From the NCBI RefSeq assembly GCF_022788655.1, contig NZ_CP084951.1, positions 1,364,001 to 1,428,000 of the forward strand: a DNA stretch of 64,000 nt. The letters are read 5' to 3'. The stretch comes from Sulfitobacter indolifex. Lineage in GTDB: Bacteria > Pseudomonadota > Alphaproteobacteria > Rhodobacterales > Rhodobacteraceae. Numbering within the stretch: position 1 is the stretch's first letter; each line of letters opens with the position of its first letter. The notes below the pieces were generated by a model. The model searched no databases and was not told the origin of the DNA. It saw only the letters and a list, made by a program, of their open reading frames with translations. The position numbers were made by a program, and so were the translations under genes. Shown one piece after another: positions 39,492-48,627 of this stretch.

Positions 39492-40027
39492 CATGTAAAG
39501 CGGACTTTGCCGATGAAGGGCAGGTTGCGATTGCGTTGGGCAAAGTCGATGCCATAGCCCACGACAAATTCATCGGGGATTTCAAAGCCGGTCCAGTCAG
39601 CCTTAAGATCGACCTCACGCCGGGTGGGTTTGTCGAGCAGGGCAATGGATTTCAACCGCGCCGGTTCGCGTGAACGCAGCAGGTTGGTGACATGGTGCAG
39701 CGTGTGGCCCGTGTCGACGATATCTTCGACAACCAGCACATCACGCCCTTCGATCGCGCCGCGCAAGTCTTTGAGAATGCGCACTTCCCGGCTGCTCTCC
39801 ATGCCGTCGCCATAGCTGGAGGCTTCGAGGAAATCGACCTCGATCGGCAGGTCCAGTTCGCGCACCAGATCGGCAATGAACACGAAGGAACCGCGCAACA
39901 GGCCGACCACGACCAGCTTGTCGGTGCCATCAAATTCGTCGTGAATTTCGCGGCAGAGAGACTCGATCCGGGCCGCGATGGCCTTGGCCGAGATCATTTC
40001 ATCGATGACGTAAGGCCGTTGTGCCAT
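39491..40027 (-). CDS. hpt: Hypoxanthine phosphoribosyltransferase
   Basis: The 178-residue enzyme salvages hypoxanthine and guanine to nucleotides using PRPP. It has the PRPP-binding motif [17 protein letters not shown] near residue 96 and the [14 protein letters not shown] flexible loop near 67. Its stop is coupled to the start of a small membrane protein gene. It is divergent from the RatA/COQ10-family gene. Confidence 0.94.
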   Translation of the reverse strand: MAQRPYVIDEMISAKAIAARIESLCREIHDEFDGTDKLVVVGLLRGSFVFIADLVRELDLPIEVDFLEASSYGDGMESSREVRILKDLRGAIEGRDVLVVEDIVDTGHTLHHVTNLLRSREPARLKSIALLDKPTRREVDLKADWTGFEIPDEFVVGYGIDFAQRNRNLPFIGKVRFT

Positions 40028-40095
40028 GGTTTTGCCCTTGAATCTGCGGGATCGAACAGTGAGATAGGGGGTACCTCGCTACGCAACGGAACGCA

Positions 40096-40548
40096 ATGCC
40101 CACCCATTCTGAGACCCGCCAATTGCCCTATAGCGCGCAACAGATGTATGATCTGGTTGCCGATGTGGGCCGCTACCCTGAATTTTTGCCCTGGACCGCT
40201 GCTGCGCGCATTCGTAGCGACGAAGAGCGCGGCGATCACCGGGTGATGGAGGCCGATCTTGTGATCTCCTTCAAGGTGTTTCGGGAGCGGTTCACCAGCC
40301 GTGTGGTGCTCTGGCCCGAGGCCAAAAAGATCGACACTGAATATCTTGATGGGCCGTTCAAGTATATGAAATCAAACTGGCATTTTGAGGATAACCTCGA
40401 AGGATGCCAGGTGCATTTCTTTGTCGATTTTGAGTTCAAGAACATGATCTTGCAAAAGGTCATCGGTGTGGTTTTCAACGAAGCGATGCAGCGCATCGTG
40501 CGGGCCTTTGAGAACCGTGCGAAAGAGCTTTACGGCCCTAAAGGCTAA
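40096..40548 (+). CDS. RatA/COQ10-family START-domain protein
   Basis: The 150-residue protein is an SRPBCC (START-like) lipid-binding protein of the COQ10/RatA family: YSAQQMYDLVADVGRYPEFLPW near residue 11 is characteristic. COQ10 proteins chaperone ubiquinone, whereas RatA of E. coli is reported to block 70S assembly. Ubiquinone binding is the likelier role here. It converges with cinA, sharing 4 bases. Confidence 0.87.
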   Translation: MPTHSETRQLPYSAQQMYDLVADVGRYPEFLPWTAAARIRSDEERGDHRVMEADLVISFKVFRERFTSRVVLWPEAKKIDTEYLDGPFKYMKSNWHFEDNLEGCQVHFFVDFEFKNMILQKVIGVVFNEAMQRIVRAFENRAKELYGPKG

Positions 40549-41018
40549 AGCGCCGCGAAGCCTCGCAGCAACAGGCCAAGCGCATGGTCACGGGCCGCAA
40601 GCCGCACCGCGCCGCGGCCCTGTGCACCGAACTCAATCGTTTCCGTCTGAACGCCCGCCGCTGTGGCGAGGCCAAAACAAACGCGGCCTTCGGGCTTATG
40701 CTCTGATCCGCCGGGCCCCGCGATGCCTGTGATCGACACCGCGATCTGCGCCTCAGAGTTCGCCAATGCGCCTGTCGCCATCTCTGCGGCCACCTGTTCA
40801 GACACCGCACCCCATTGCGCGAGCGTCGCCTCTGAAACGCCCAACATCGCGATCTTCGCGGCATTGGTATAGGTCACGAAGCCCCGGTCGAGCAGCGCCG
40901 AAGACCCCGGCAAGTCGGTCAGTGCGGCCGCCACCATTCCGCCCGTGCAACTCTCCGCACAGGCGACCATTACGCCGGTTTCGCGTGCCTTTTCCAAGAG
41001 TTGCGCGGCAAGGCTCAT
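40545..41018 (-). CDS. pncC: CinA-type nicotinamide-nucleotide amidohydrolase
   Basis: The 157-residue protein is the C-terminal CinA domain alone, which hydrolyses NMN to nicotinate mononucleotide (PncC). It has VACAESCTGGMVAAALTDLPGSSA near residue 18 and SITGIAGPGG near 114, the usual motifs. It overlaps pgpA by one base and lies in the cinA-pgpA-ispDF unit. Confidence 0.9.
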   Translation of the reverse strand: MSLAAQLLEKARETGVMVACAESCTGGMVAAALTDLPGSSALLDRGFVTYTNAAKIAMLGVSEATLAQWGAVSEQVAAEMATGALANSEAQIAVSITGIAGPGGSEHKPEGRVCFGLATAAGVQTETIEFGAQGRGAVRLAARDHALGLLLRGFAAL

Positions 41019-41509
41019 TACAACACACCGTGGTAAAGCGCCGCCAGCGCCATGACGCCAAGCGCGGCGAAGATACCGGCAAAGATATCGTCAAGCATCA
41101 CACCAAAGGGGCCACCCTGACGGTCTGCCCAGCCGATGATCAGCGGTTTGGTGATGTCAAATAGTCGGAACAGGGCAAAGGCGGCGATCCAACCGGGCCA
41201 CATGGAAAGGATCGGAATTTGCATGGACCAAGCGGCATAAGACAGCGGCAAAAGCGCGATCCACTGGCCGACCAATTCGTCGATCACAACCTCGCCCGGA
41301 TCATGATCCGGCCCGCCGGCCGTATAGCGCGCCGTGGCCCACCAGCCCAAGGGGATGGCCACGAGTATCCCAATCACCAGCAGCGGAAAGCCCCCGATCA
41401 CATGCAAAAGCCACGCATAGGGCAGAGCGACAAGTGAGCCCCAAGTGCCCGGCGCGGGGCGGATATGGCCAACGCCCAGAAGTGTCGCAATGAGATGAGC
41501 TGGGGTCAT
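41018..41509 (-). CDS. pgpA: Phosphatidylglycerophosphatase A PgpA
   Basis: PgpA dephosphorylates phosphatidylglycerophosphate in the inner membrane. The 163-residue protein shows [15 protein letters not shown] near residue 11, [15 protein letters not shown] near 75 and the C-terminal [14 protein letters not shown]. It overlaps ispDF by 4 bases and cinA by 1. Confidence 0.93.
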   Translation of the reverse strand: MTPAHLIATLLGVGHIRPAPGTWGSLVALPYAWLLHVIGGFPLLVIGILVAIPLGWWATARYTAGGPDHDPGEVVIDELVGQWIALLPLSYAAWSMQIPILSMWPGWIAAFALFRLFDITKPLIIGWADRQGGPFGVMLDDIFAGIFAALGVMALAALYHGVL

Positions 41510-42636
41510 GATTTCACCAATGTTGCTGTGGCCATACAGGCGATGCCTTCGCCACGTCCGGTAAAGCCGAGGCGCTCGCTTGTTGTCGCTTTGACGGACA
41601 CGCGGTCGATCTCAAGCCCTACCATCTCAGCCATAGAGGCGCGCATCGGCTGTACATGGGGGCCAATCTTAGGAGTCTCGCAGATCAGCGTGCAATCAAC
41701 ATGGGTCAATGTGAACCCCATATCGCGGGCCATCTGCGCGGCATGGCGCAGAAAGATATCGCTGCGCGCGCCTTTCCACTGTGGATCGCTCGGTGGGAAG
41801 TGCTGGCCGATGTCGCCCCGTGCCAGCGCGCCATAAATCGCGTCAGTGACCGTGTGCAGCGCCACGTCGGCGTCGGAATGGCCGACCAGCCCGTGGGTGT
41901 GCGGAATGTCGAGGCCGCAGAGGGTGACATGATCTCCGGGGCCAAAGGCGTGAACGTCAAATCCGTTGCCGGTGCGAATGTCCATGCGGGTCTCCAATAT
42001 GCGGGCGGCACGGGCGAAATCCTTGGGCCGGGTGATTTTCAGGTTATCGGCGCTGCCTTTGGTGATGGCAACGGTCAGGCCCGCCGCGCGGGCAACTTCG
42101 ACATCATCTGCCGCTTGACCGCCGTAGCTTGCGTGGGCGGCGCGGATCGCGGCAAGGTCAAATCCCTGCGGCGTCTGTGCGGCGAACAGGCTGCTGCGGT
42201 CTTGTGTGCCCGTGACGTGCCCATCGTTGCCCTGCCAAAGTGCGTCGGTGACAGGCAATCCGGGGGCCGCGGCTTGGTGGTGCGCAAGCGCCTCAACCAC
42301 CCCAAGGATGATCTCAGCCGAAACACAGGGTCGCGCGGCGTCGTGGATCAGCACCTTGTCGGCTTGGCCAATCGCATCAAGACCGCGCTGAACAGAGGCC
42401 GCGCGCTCCGCCCCGCCGGTGGTGACGGTGACGCCTTGCGCGGCAAACGCCTCGGCCTGATCCATGTCATCTTCATGCAGCACCAGCACAATCTCGGTGA
42501 TCTGGGGCAGGGCGCGAAAGGCCGCGAGCGTGTGGTCAATCACCCGCGCGCCTGCCAACCCCTGCCACTGCTTGGGCTGCGGACCGCCTGCGCGGCTGCC
42601 ACGCCCGGCGGCGACAATCAGGGCTGCGATACTCAT
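41506..42636 (-). CDS. ispDF: Bifunctional IspD/IspF isoprenoid enzyme
   Basis: The 376-residue fusion does two steps of the MEP pathway. The N-terminal IspD domain ([21 protein letters not shown]) activates MEP with CTP; the C-terminal IspF domain, from about residue 221 ([25 protein letters not shown]), forms the cyclodiphosphate and keeps the zinc ligands Asp-x-His and the later His. The fusion is common in alphaproteobacteria. It overlaps pgpA. Confidence 0.95.
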   Translation of the reverse strand: MSIAALIVAAGRGSRAGGPQPKQWQGLAGARVIDHTLAAFRALPQITEIVLVLHEDDMDQAEAFAAQGVTVTTGGAERAASVQRGLDAIGQADKVLIHDAARPCVSAEIILGVVEALAHHQAAAPGLPVTDALWQGNDGHVTGTQDRSSLFAAQTPQGFDLAAIRAAHASYGGQAADDVEVARAAGLTVAITKGSADNLKITRPKDFARAARILETRMDIRTGNGFDVHAFGPGDHVTLCGLDIPHTHGLVGHSDADVALHTVTDAIYGALARGDIGQHFPPSDPQWKGARSDIFLRHAAQMARDMGFTLTHVDCTLICETPKIGPHVQPMRASMAEMVGLEIDRVSVKATTSERLGFTGRGEGIACMATATLVKS

Positions 42637-42820
42637 GAGGACATTCCGGGCAAGTCTTTGAACATGACCCTGTCTAGGCAAAGCGCGGGCAGGGTGCAAT
42701 CTGGGGGCATTGCTTAAAAATTAAGCATTCACTTGGCGCATAGCTGCTTTTCAGGTTAGTTTTATTGAGGTCGTGCCGTGGCAGAGCTACACAGCAAGGG
42801 ACCGCACAAGGATTAAGCAT

Positions 42821-43813
42821 GTGACCGCCGACCCCCTAAATTTCGATCCGCCGGTATTCCTCGCGCCGATGGCCGGGATCACCGATCTGCCCTATCGCAG
42901 TCTTGTGGCACGATTCGGGGCCGGATTGGTCGTGTCTGAGATGGTCGCCAGCCAAGAATTGCTGAGCCGCCGCCCCGGAACCCGCGAGAAGGCAGAGCTG
43001 GGGCTGGATGTCATCGGCACCTCAGTCCAGCTTGCGGGCCGCGAGGCCGAACCGATGGCCGAAGCTGCCCGCATGGTAGAGGCCATGGGCGCGCGGATCA
43101 TCGACATCAACATGGGCTGCCCGGCCAAGAAGGTGACGCAAGGGGCCTCCGGCTCGGCGTTGATGAAAACACCAGACCATGCGCTGCGGCTGATCGAGGC
43201 GGTTGTGGGCGCGGTCAACGTGCCGGTGACGTTGAAAACCCGGCTCGGGTGGGATGACAATATGCTCAACGCAGCACCTATCGCCAAACGGGCCGAAGAC
43301 GCTGGCGTGCAGATGATCACCATCCATGGGCGCACGCGCTGCCAGTTCTACAAAGGTCGCGCCGATTGGGCGGCGATCCGGGCGGTGAAAGAGACGGTTA
43401 ATGTCCCCGTTATTGCCAATGGTGACATCATCGGTAGCGACGAGGCGCGGCAGGCGCTGAAACTCTCGGGCGCAGATGGCGTGATGGTCGGGCGCGGCGC
43501 GCAAGGGCGACCTTGGCTGCTGGCGCAGATTGCTCATGATCTGCACGGTCGTCCGGCCCCGGTGATCCCCAAAGGGCGCGCGATGGCCGAAATGGTCACT
43601 GAGCATTACGACGAGATGCTACGTTTTTACGGGGTCGAACTGGGTGCCAAGGTCGCGCGGAAACATCTGGGCTGGTATATGGACCATTGCGGCACCCCCG
43701 CCGACCTGCGCCGCGCTGTGTTGACCGCGCGGGAGGTGAACACCACCTTCGATTTGATCACCGAAGCGATGCAGTATGATGCCGCAGCCCTGCAACCCCC
43801 GGTCGCAGCATGA
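42821..43813 (+). CDS. dusB: tRNA dihydrouridine synthase DusB (NifR3)
   Basis: The 330-residue FMN enzyme reduces uridine in the tRNA D-loop. It has PPVFLAPMAGITDLPYRSL near residue 9 and INMGCPAKKVTQGASGSALM near 95, with the catalytic cysteine in GCP. I chose the GTG at 42821 (AAGGA upstream) over an in-frame start at 42773. Rhodobacter calls it nifR3, the first gene of the ntrBC operon, as here: the stop overlaps ntrB by 4 bases. Confidence 0.93.
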   Translation: MTADPLNFDPPVFLAPMAGITDLPYRSLVARFGAGLVVSEMVASQELLSRRPGTREKAELGLDVIGTSVQLAGREAEPMAEAARMVEAMGARIIDINMGCPAKKVTQGASGSALMKTPDHALRLIEAVVGAVNVPVTLKTRLGWDDNMLNAAPIAKRAEDAGVQMITIHGRTRCQFYKGRADWAAIRAVKETVNVPVIANGDIIGSDEARQALKLSGADGVMVGRGAQGRPWLLAQIAHDLHGRPAPVIPKGRAMAEMVTEHYDEMLRFYGVELGAKVARKHLGWYMDHCGTPADLRRAVLTAREVNTTFDLITEAMQYDAAALQPPVAA

Positions 43814-44895
43814 GAACCGAGACTTCCGAGCGTCAGATTTGGACCTCGCTCCCGGTGCCTGCCTTCATCATCAGTGACGACGACCGGGTTGATGATCTGA
43901 ACCCCTCTGCCGAAGGGTTCCTGAATGCGTCGGCCCGCGCGGCGATCGGCCAGTCGATCTGGCGTCTGATTGCAGTGGATCAACCGCTTGAGGCCGCTTT
44001 TGCCCGCGCGCGACTGCAGGGAACACCGCTGTTTGTTAATGATGTGGATGTGGGGGCGATGCAGCGTGCGCCGCTTCAATGTGCCTTGCAAATTGCGCCA
44101 CTGGTGGGCGGGGCCAAACAGATGATCTTGATGATCACACCGCGAGAGTTGGCCGGGCGCATCACGCAGGATCACAGCGTGAAGTCCGCCGCGAAATCCG
44201 CCATCGGCATGGCTGAGATGCTGGCACATGAGATCAAGAACCCACTGGCCGGGATCACCGGCGCGGCACAGCTTTTGTCGATGAACCTGCCGCAGGATGA
44301 TCTGGAGCTGACCGATCTGATCGTCGCTGAAAGCCGCCGCATTGTGAAACTGTTGGAGCAGGTCGAGCAGTTCGGCAATCTCATGCCGCCTGAGCGCAAG
44401 CCGGTGAACCTGCATGACGTGCTCGACCGTGCCCGACGCTCGGCGCTGTTGGGCTTCGGCGCGAAGATGAAAATTTGCGAGGATTACGACCCTTCATTGC
44501 CGCCCGCGCTTGGCGACAAAGACCAGCTTTTGCAGGTGCTTTTGAACCTCATCCGTAATGCGTCTGAGGCCGCAGGCGACGCGGGTGGCACGATCCGCTT
44601 GCGCAGTTTCTATGAACACGGTTTCCAGTTGCGCCGCGCCGATGGGGACGGTCAACCGCTGCCCTTGCAGATCGAGGTGATCGACGATGGCCCCGGCTTA
44701 CCTGACCATATCCGCGCAGATGTTTTTGACCCTTTTGTCTCGGGCCGCGAGAACGGCACGGGGCTGGGCCTCGCCCTCGTAAGCAAAATCATTTCAGACC
44801 ACGGGGGGTGGATTTCTGTCAGTTCTGCCCCCGGTCGAACCGCATTCCGCATTTCGCTGCCGCGCGCTGGTGCCGCGGCCATCAAGGAGAATTGA
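43810..44895 (+). CDS. ntrB: Nitrogen sensor kinase NtrB
   Basis: NtrB autophosphorylates when nitrogen is low, controlled by PII, and passes phosphate to NtrC. The 361-residue protein has an N-terminal PAS-like sensor, the H-box [19 protein letters not shown] with His140, and a HATPase domain ([18 protein letters not shown]) near the C-terminus. It starts in the dusB stop and ends 1 base before ntrC. Confidence 0.96.
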   Translation: MRTETSERQIWTSLPVPAFIISDDDRVDDLNPSAEGFLNASARAAIGQSIWRLIAVDQPLEAAFARARLQGTPLFVNDVDVGAMQRAPLQCALQIAPLVGGAKQMILMITPRELAGRITQDHSVKSAAKSAIGMAEMLAHEIKNPLAGITGAAQLLSMNLPQDDLELTDLIVAESRRIVKLLEQVEQFGNLMPPERKPVNLHDVLDRARRSALLGFGAKMKICEDYDPSLPPALGDKDQLLQVLLNLIRNASEAAGDAGGTIRLRSFYEHGFQLRRADGDGQPLPLQIEVIDDGPGLPDHIRADVFDPFVSGRENGTGLGLALVSKIISDHGGWISVSSAPGRTAFRISLPRAGAAAIKEN

Positions 44896-44896
44896 C

Positions 44897-46276
44897 ATGG
44901 ATGGCACCATCCTCGTCGCCGATGACGACCGCACAATCCGAACCGTCCTGACCCAAGCGCTCACCCGCGCAGGTTGCAAGGTGCACGCCACCTCAAGCCT
45001 GACCACGCTGATGCGTTGGGTGAGCGAAGGCAAGGGCGACGCGGTGATCTCTGACGTGATCATGCCCGATGGCAACGGTTTGGAAATGCTGCCGAAAATT
45101 GCGCAGGATCGTCCCGGTTTACCAGTCATTGTCATTTCGGCACAAAACACGATCATGACGGCGATCAAGGCGGCAGAGGCCGAAGCCTTTGACTATCTGC
45201 CCAAGCCGTTCGATTTGCCGGACCTGATGAAGCGCACGGCCCGCGCGCTTGAGCAACGCGCGACGCTGAGCCGGAAGCCAAGCGCTGATGACAGCGCCGA
45301 GATCGACGCCGAACGCGACGATCTGCCGATGATCGGACGCACCCCGGTGATGCAGGCGCTTTACCGTACTGTGGCGCGGGTCATAAACACCGACTTGCCT
45401 GTGCTTATTTGGGGCGAGAGCGGTTCTGGTAAATCATTGATTGCACGCGCCATTCATGACTTCTCCGACCGGCGTAGCCTGCCGTTTGTGACGGTGACGG
45501 ATGCGGATCTATCTGATATCGAAGGCCCATCGCGGGTGTTGGCGCGGGTGCGCGGTGGCACGCTGATGATCGACGAGATCGCGGATTTTCCACAAGAAAT
45601 TCAGGCCCGTTTGGTCCGCATGATGGACGCCCCGGGGGAGGACGCGCCGCGCTTCATGGCGACCAGCCAAAACGATCTTGATGCGGCCATGCAGGACGGC
45701 AAACTGCGCCGCGACCTCTATTACCGTCTGTCGGGCGCTACATTAGAAGTGCCCGCGCTGCGTGACCGGGTCGATGATATTCCGCTTTTGGCCGACCACT
45801 TTTTGGCCCGCGCCAACCCCGGCCCGGCGTCGCCGCGCAAACTTTCGGACAAAGCCGCACAGATACTTCTGAAATTCCCATGGCCCGGCAACGTGCGTCA
45901 ATTAGAACATGCGATGCGCCAACTGGCACTGGCCAGTCAGGCGGCCGAGATTACAGCCAGCGAGGCGGAGCTGCTGCTTGGCGCGCAGACCGGCCCGGCC
46001 CCGATGCAAACAGAGGCCGACACAGAACGGCTCGGGGCATCGGTAGAGCGTCACCTGCAACGCTACTTCGACTTGCACGGCTCAATGTTGCCGCCTCCGG
46101 GACTTTATGCGCGGATCTTGCGCGAGGTTGAGCTGCCGATGATCGAAATCGCACTGGCTGCAACCGCGGGTAACCAAGCAAAATGTGCCGCATTGTTGGG
46201 AATCAACCGAAATACTTTGCGTAAGAAGATCACCGACCTCGATATTGAGGTGACACGGGGCCGCAAGATGATGTAA
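44897..46276 (+). CDS. ntrC: Nitrogen response regulator NtrC lacking GAFTGA
   Basis: The 459-residue protein has a receiver domain (Asp53, Lys103), an AAA+ domain with Walker A GESGSGKS at 173-180 and Walker B LMIDEI at 223-228, and a Fis-type helix-turn-helix at about 428-446. The GAFTGA loop that contacts sigma-54 is missing: the segment between residues 200 and 219 is short and reads [19 protein letters not shown]. In Rhodobacter capsulatus NtrC likewise lacks it and activates sigma-70 promoters. The ATG at 44897 follows AAGGAG. Confidence 0.95.
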   Translation: MDGTILVADDDRTIRTVLTQALTRAGCKVHATSSLTTLMRWVSEGKGDAVISDVIMPDGNGLEMLPKIAQDRPGLPVIVISAQNTIMTAIKAAEAEAFDYLPKPFDLPDLMKRTARALEQRATLSRKPSADDSAEIDAERDDLPMIGRTPVMQALYRTVARVINTDLPVLIWGESGSGKSLIARAIHDFSDRRSLPFVTVTDADLSDIEGPSRVLARVRGGTLMIDEIADFPQEIQARLVRMMDAPGEDAPRFMATSQNDLDAAMQDGKLRRDLYYRLSGATLEVPALRDRVDDIPLLADHFLARANPGPASPRKLSDKAAQILLKFPWPGNVRQLEHAMRQLALASQAAEITASEAELLLGAQTGPAPMQTEADTERLGASVERHLQRYFDLHGSMLPPPGLYARILREVELPMIEIALAATAGNQAKCAALLGINRNTLRKKITDLDIEVTRGRKMM

Positions 46277-46299
46277 AAGAGCCACATAACAGTGGCCAT

Positions 46300-46314
46300 C
46301 GGGGTACTACCCCG
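46300..46314. repeat. Palindrome between ntrC and ntrY
   Basis: CGGGGTA-C-TACCCCG is a perfect inverted repeat in the 95-base space between ntrC and ntrY, so it may be an operator or a small hairpin that separates their expression. Confidence 0.4.
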
Positions 46315-46371
46315 TTCAGGACCACAAAATATGGCGGTTGATGCAGCGATGCATCACAACATCGGTGAGGT

Positions 46372-48627
46372 ATGGGGGTGGCAACCCGGGCACGTAGGTT
46401 CAAGCTCGAGCGTTTGGGGCGGCTCAGGCGCGTTAAGCGGCTGCGCAACTGGTCCACATTTGGGCTTGTTGTGCTGGGGCCGGTTTTGGCGCTGGCCACC
46501 TATCTGGCACTTGGGCCTTTGGGGCAGGGGGCGGATACGCTCAACCTGCGGCTCATTCTTCTTACCGATCTCGTTTATGTGCTGCTGGTTGCGGCGCTGG
46601 TCCTCATTCAAGTCGGGCGGCTGATCTCGGCGCGCCGGGCCAAATCGGCGGGCTCACGGCTTCACCTGCGACTGACGGGTGTCTTTGCCCTGATGGCGCT
46701 GATCCCGACAGTGACGGTGGCGATCTTTGCAGGGTTGACGGTGAATGTCGGGCTTGAAGGGTGGTTTTCTGACCGGGTCAGTAGCGTGGTTGGCTCTTCC
46801 TTGGCGGCCGCAGAAGCCTATGAGGCCGAGCAGCGCGAAGATTTGATCTCAGATGCCCAGACCCTTGCCCGCAGCATCGACAGCGCGCGGTCGCAGGGCA
46901 TCAACCTAAGCGACAGTGAGCTTTTAGGCGAAGGCCAGCGGCAAATTCAACGCGGCCTGCGCGAAGCGTTCTTGGTGGACAGCACCGCACAGATCCGAGC
47001 GCGGGGAGATCGATCTTACCTATTCGATTTTGACCCGATCACGGAAGAGCAGATCGAAGCAGCAAGCGAGCAAGGTTTACTTGTCATCGAAGATTGGCCC
47101 AACAATGAATTCCGGGCCTTGGTGCCCATGGACGCCTATGTCGACCGCTTCCTCTATGTGTCCCGCGCGGTGGATGGCGATATTTTGTCGCTGCTGGACG
47201 AGACCAAGGAAACGGTGCGCCTCTACCAACAGCTTGAGTCCGAACGCGGACGGCTGCTGTTTGAATTCGCGCTGGTTTACCTTGGCTTTGCGGTCATCCT
47301 GATCTTGGCCGCGGTTTGGCTTGGCCTGTGGTTCGCCGAGCGGCTCTCCGGCCCTGTTGGTCGGCTTACCGGTGCAGCACAGCAGGTCGGGGCAGGGGAT
47401 CTGAACGTGCAGGTCCGCGAAGAGGATGGCGATGACGAGATCGCCATGCTGGGCCGCTACTTTAACCAAATGACCCGGCAGCTTAAGGGCCAGCGCGAGA
47501 CGCTGCTGGAAAATACCGACCAGATTGAGCGTCGCCGCCGGCTGTTTGATTCCGTGCTGAGTTCAGTCACCTCCGGCGTTGTGGGGCTGGACCCCGAGGG
47601 GCGCGTGACCTTTGTGAACCGCTCCGCCATGCGGTTGCTTGATTGGTCTGAGGATCAGCAGAGCCTGCCGTTGACCCTTGCTGTGCCCGAATTCGGACCG
47701 CTGTTTGAAACCGTGAAAACCGCAACCGATGAGGTGGCGCAGGCCGAGGTAAAGGTCTCTCGCCAAGGGGCGCTGGAAAACCTGCTGGTCCGCATGGCGA
47801 CACGGCGTGCCAAGGATGGCGACCTGGAAGGCTATGTGGTGGCCTTTGATGATGTGACCGATTTGGTTAGTGCGCAGCGGATGGCCGCTTGGGGCGACGT
47901 GGCGCGTCGGATCGCCCATGAGATCAAGAATCCGCTGACGCCCATCCAATTGAGCGCGGAACGCATTCGGCGCAAGTTCGGCCCCAAAATGGCCGAAGGG
48001 GACGACGACGCGCTTGAGCAGATGACGGGCGTGATCATCCGTCAAACGGGTGATCTGCGGCGCATTGTCGATGAATTCTCTAAATTCGCGCGGATGCCCG
48101 AGCCAGAGACCAGCCGTCAGGACATCCGGCAGCTGCTGCGCGATGCAGTGCTCTTACAGCAAAGCAGGCAGGAAGACGTGACAATCAATCTTGACCTGCC
48201 CACACAGCCGGTCATGGCCAATATCGACGGCACCATGATTTCGCAGGCATTGACCAATCTGATCAAAAACGCCGGTGAAGCGATCGAAACACTAAAGAAA
48301 GAAGGCCCGCCAGAGGGGCACGTTCCGCAGATCCGGGTGGTGCTTGCACCTGACACCCGGCTTTTGCGGCTGACCATCGCCGACAATGGCATCGGCCTGC
48401 CCGAAGACCGCGCACGGCTATTTGAGCCCTATGTGACCACGCGCAGCGAAGGCACCGGGCTGGGCCTGCCAATCGTGAAAAAGATCATCGAAGAGCATGG
48501 CGGCAGCCTGACACTCGAAACCGCGCCCGCGTTTGACGGGCAAGACCATCACGGGGCCATGGCAGTCATCGCGCTGCCTATGGCCATCGACACAATGACA
48601 GATCAAGGGGACAAGGCAGATGAGTGA
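46372..48627 (+). CDS. ntrY: Membrane sensor kinase NtrY
   Basis: NtrY is the membrane sensor partner of NtrX and is thought to sense redox or oxygen and nitrogen state. The 751-residue protein has several N-terminal transmembrane helices, a periplasmic section, a HAMP domain (GPVGRLTGAAQQVGAGDLNV), a PAS domain (VLSSVTSGVVGLDPEGRVTF), the H-box [21 protein letters not shown] near residue 510, and HATPase motifs. The start follows GGTGAGG. It overlaps ntrX by 8 bases. Confidence 0.95.
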   Translation: MGVATRARRFKLERLGRLRRVKRLRNWSTFGLVVLGPVLALATYLALGPLGQGADTLNLRLILLTDLVYVLLVAALVLIQVGRLISARRAKSAGSRLHLRLTGVFALMALIPTVTVAIFAGLTVNVGLEGWFSDRVSSVVGSSLAAAEAYEAEQREDLISDAQTLARSIDSARSQGINLSDSELLGEGQRQIQRGLREAFLVDSTAQIRARGDRSYLFDFDPITEEQIEAASEQGLLVIEDWPNNEFRALVPMDAYVDRFLYVSRAVDGDILSLLDETKETVRLYQQLESERGRLLFEFALVYLGFAVILILAAVWLGLWFAERLSGPVGRLTGAAQQVGAGDLNVQVREEDGDDEIAMLGRYFNQMTRQLKGQRETLLENTDQIERRRRLFDSVLSSVTSGVVGLDPEGRVTFVNRSAMRLLDWSEDQQSLPLTLAVPEFGPLFETVKTATDEVAQAEVKVSRQGALENLLVRMATRRAKDGDLEGYVVAFDDVTDLVSAQRMAAWGDVARRIAHEIKNPLTPIQLSAERIRRKFGPKMAEGDDDALEQMTGVIIRQTGDLRRIVDEFSKFARMPEPETSRQDIRQLLRDAVLLQQSRQEDVTINLDLPTQPVMANIDGTMISQALTNLIKNAGEAIETLKKEGPPEGHVPQIRVVLAPDTRLLRLTIADNGIGLPEDRARLFEPYVTTRSEGTGLGLPIVKKIIEEHGGSLTLETAPAFDGQDHHGAMAVIALPMAIDTMTDQGDKADE

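Noticed and set aside
39355..39645. 96-codon minus frame overlapping the end of hpt
   Set aside because: It is in a different frame from both hpt and the coupled 57-residue protein, which explain the region better.
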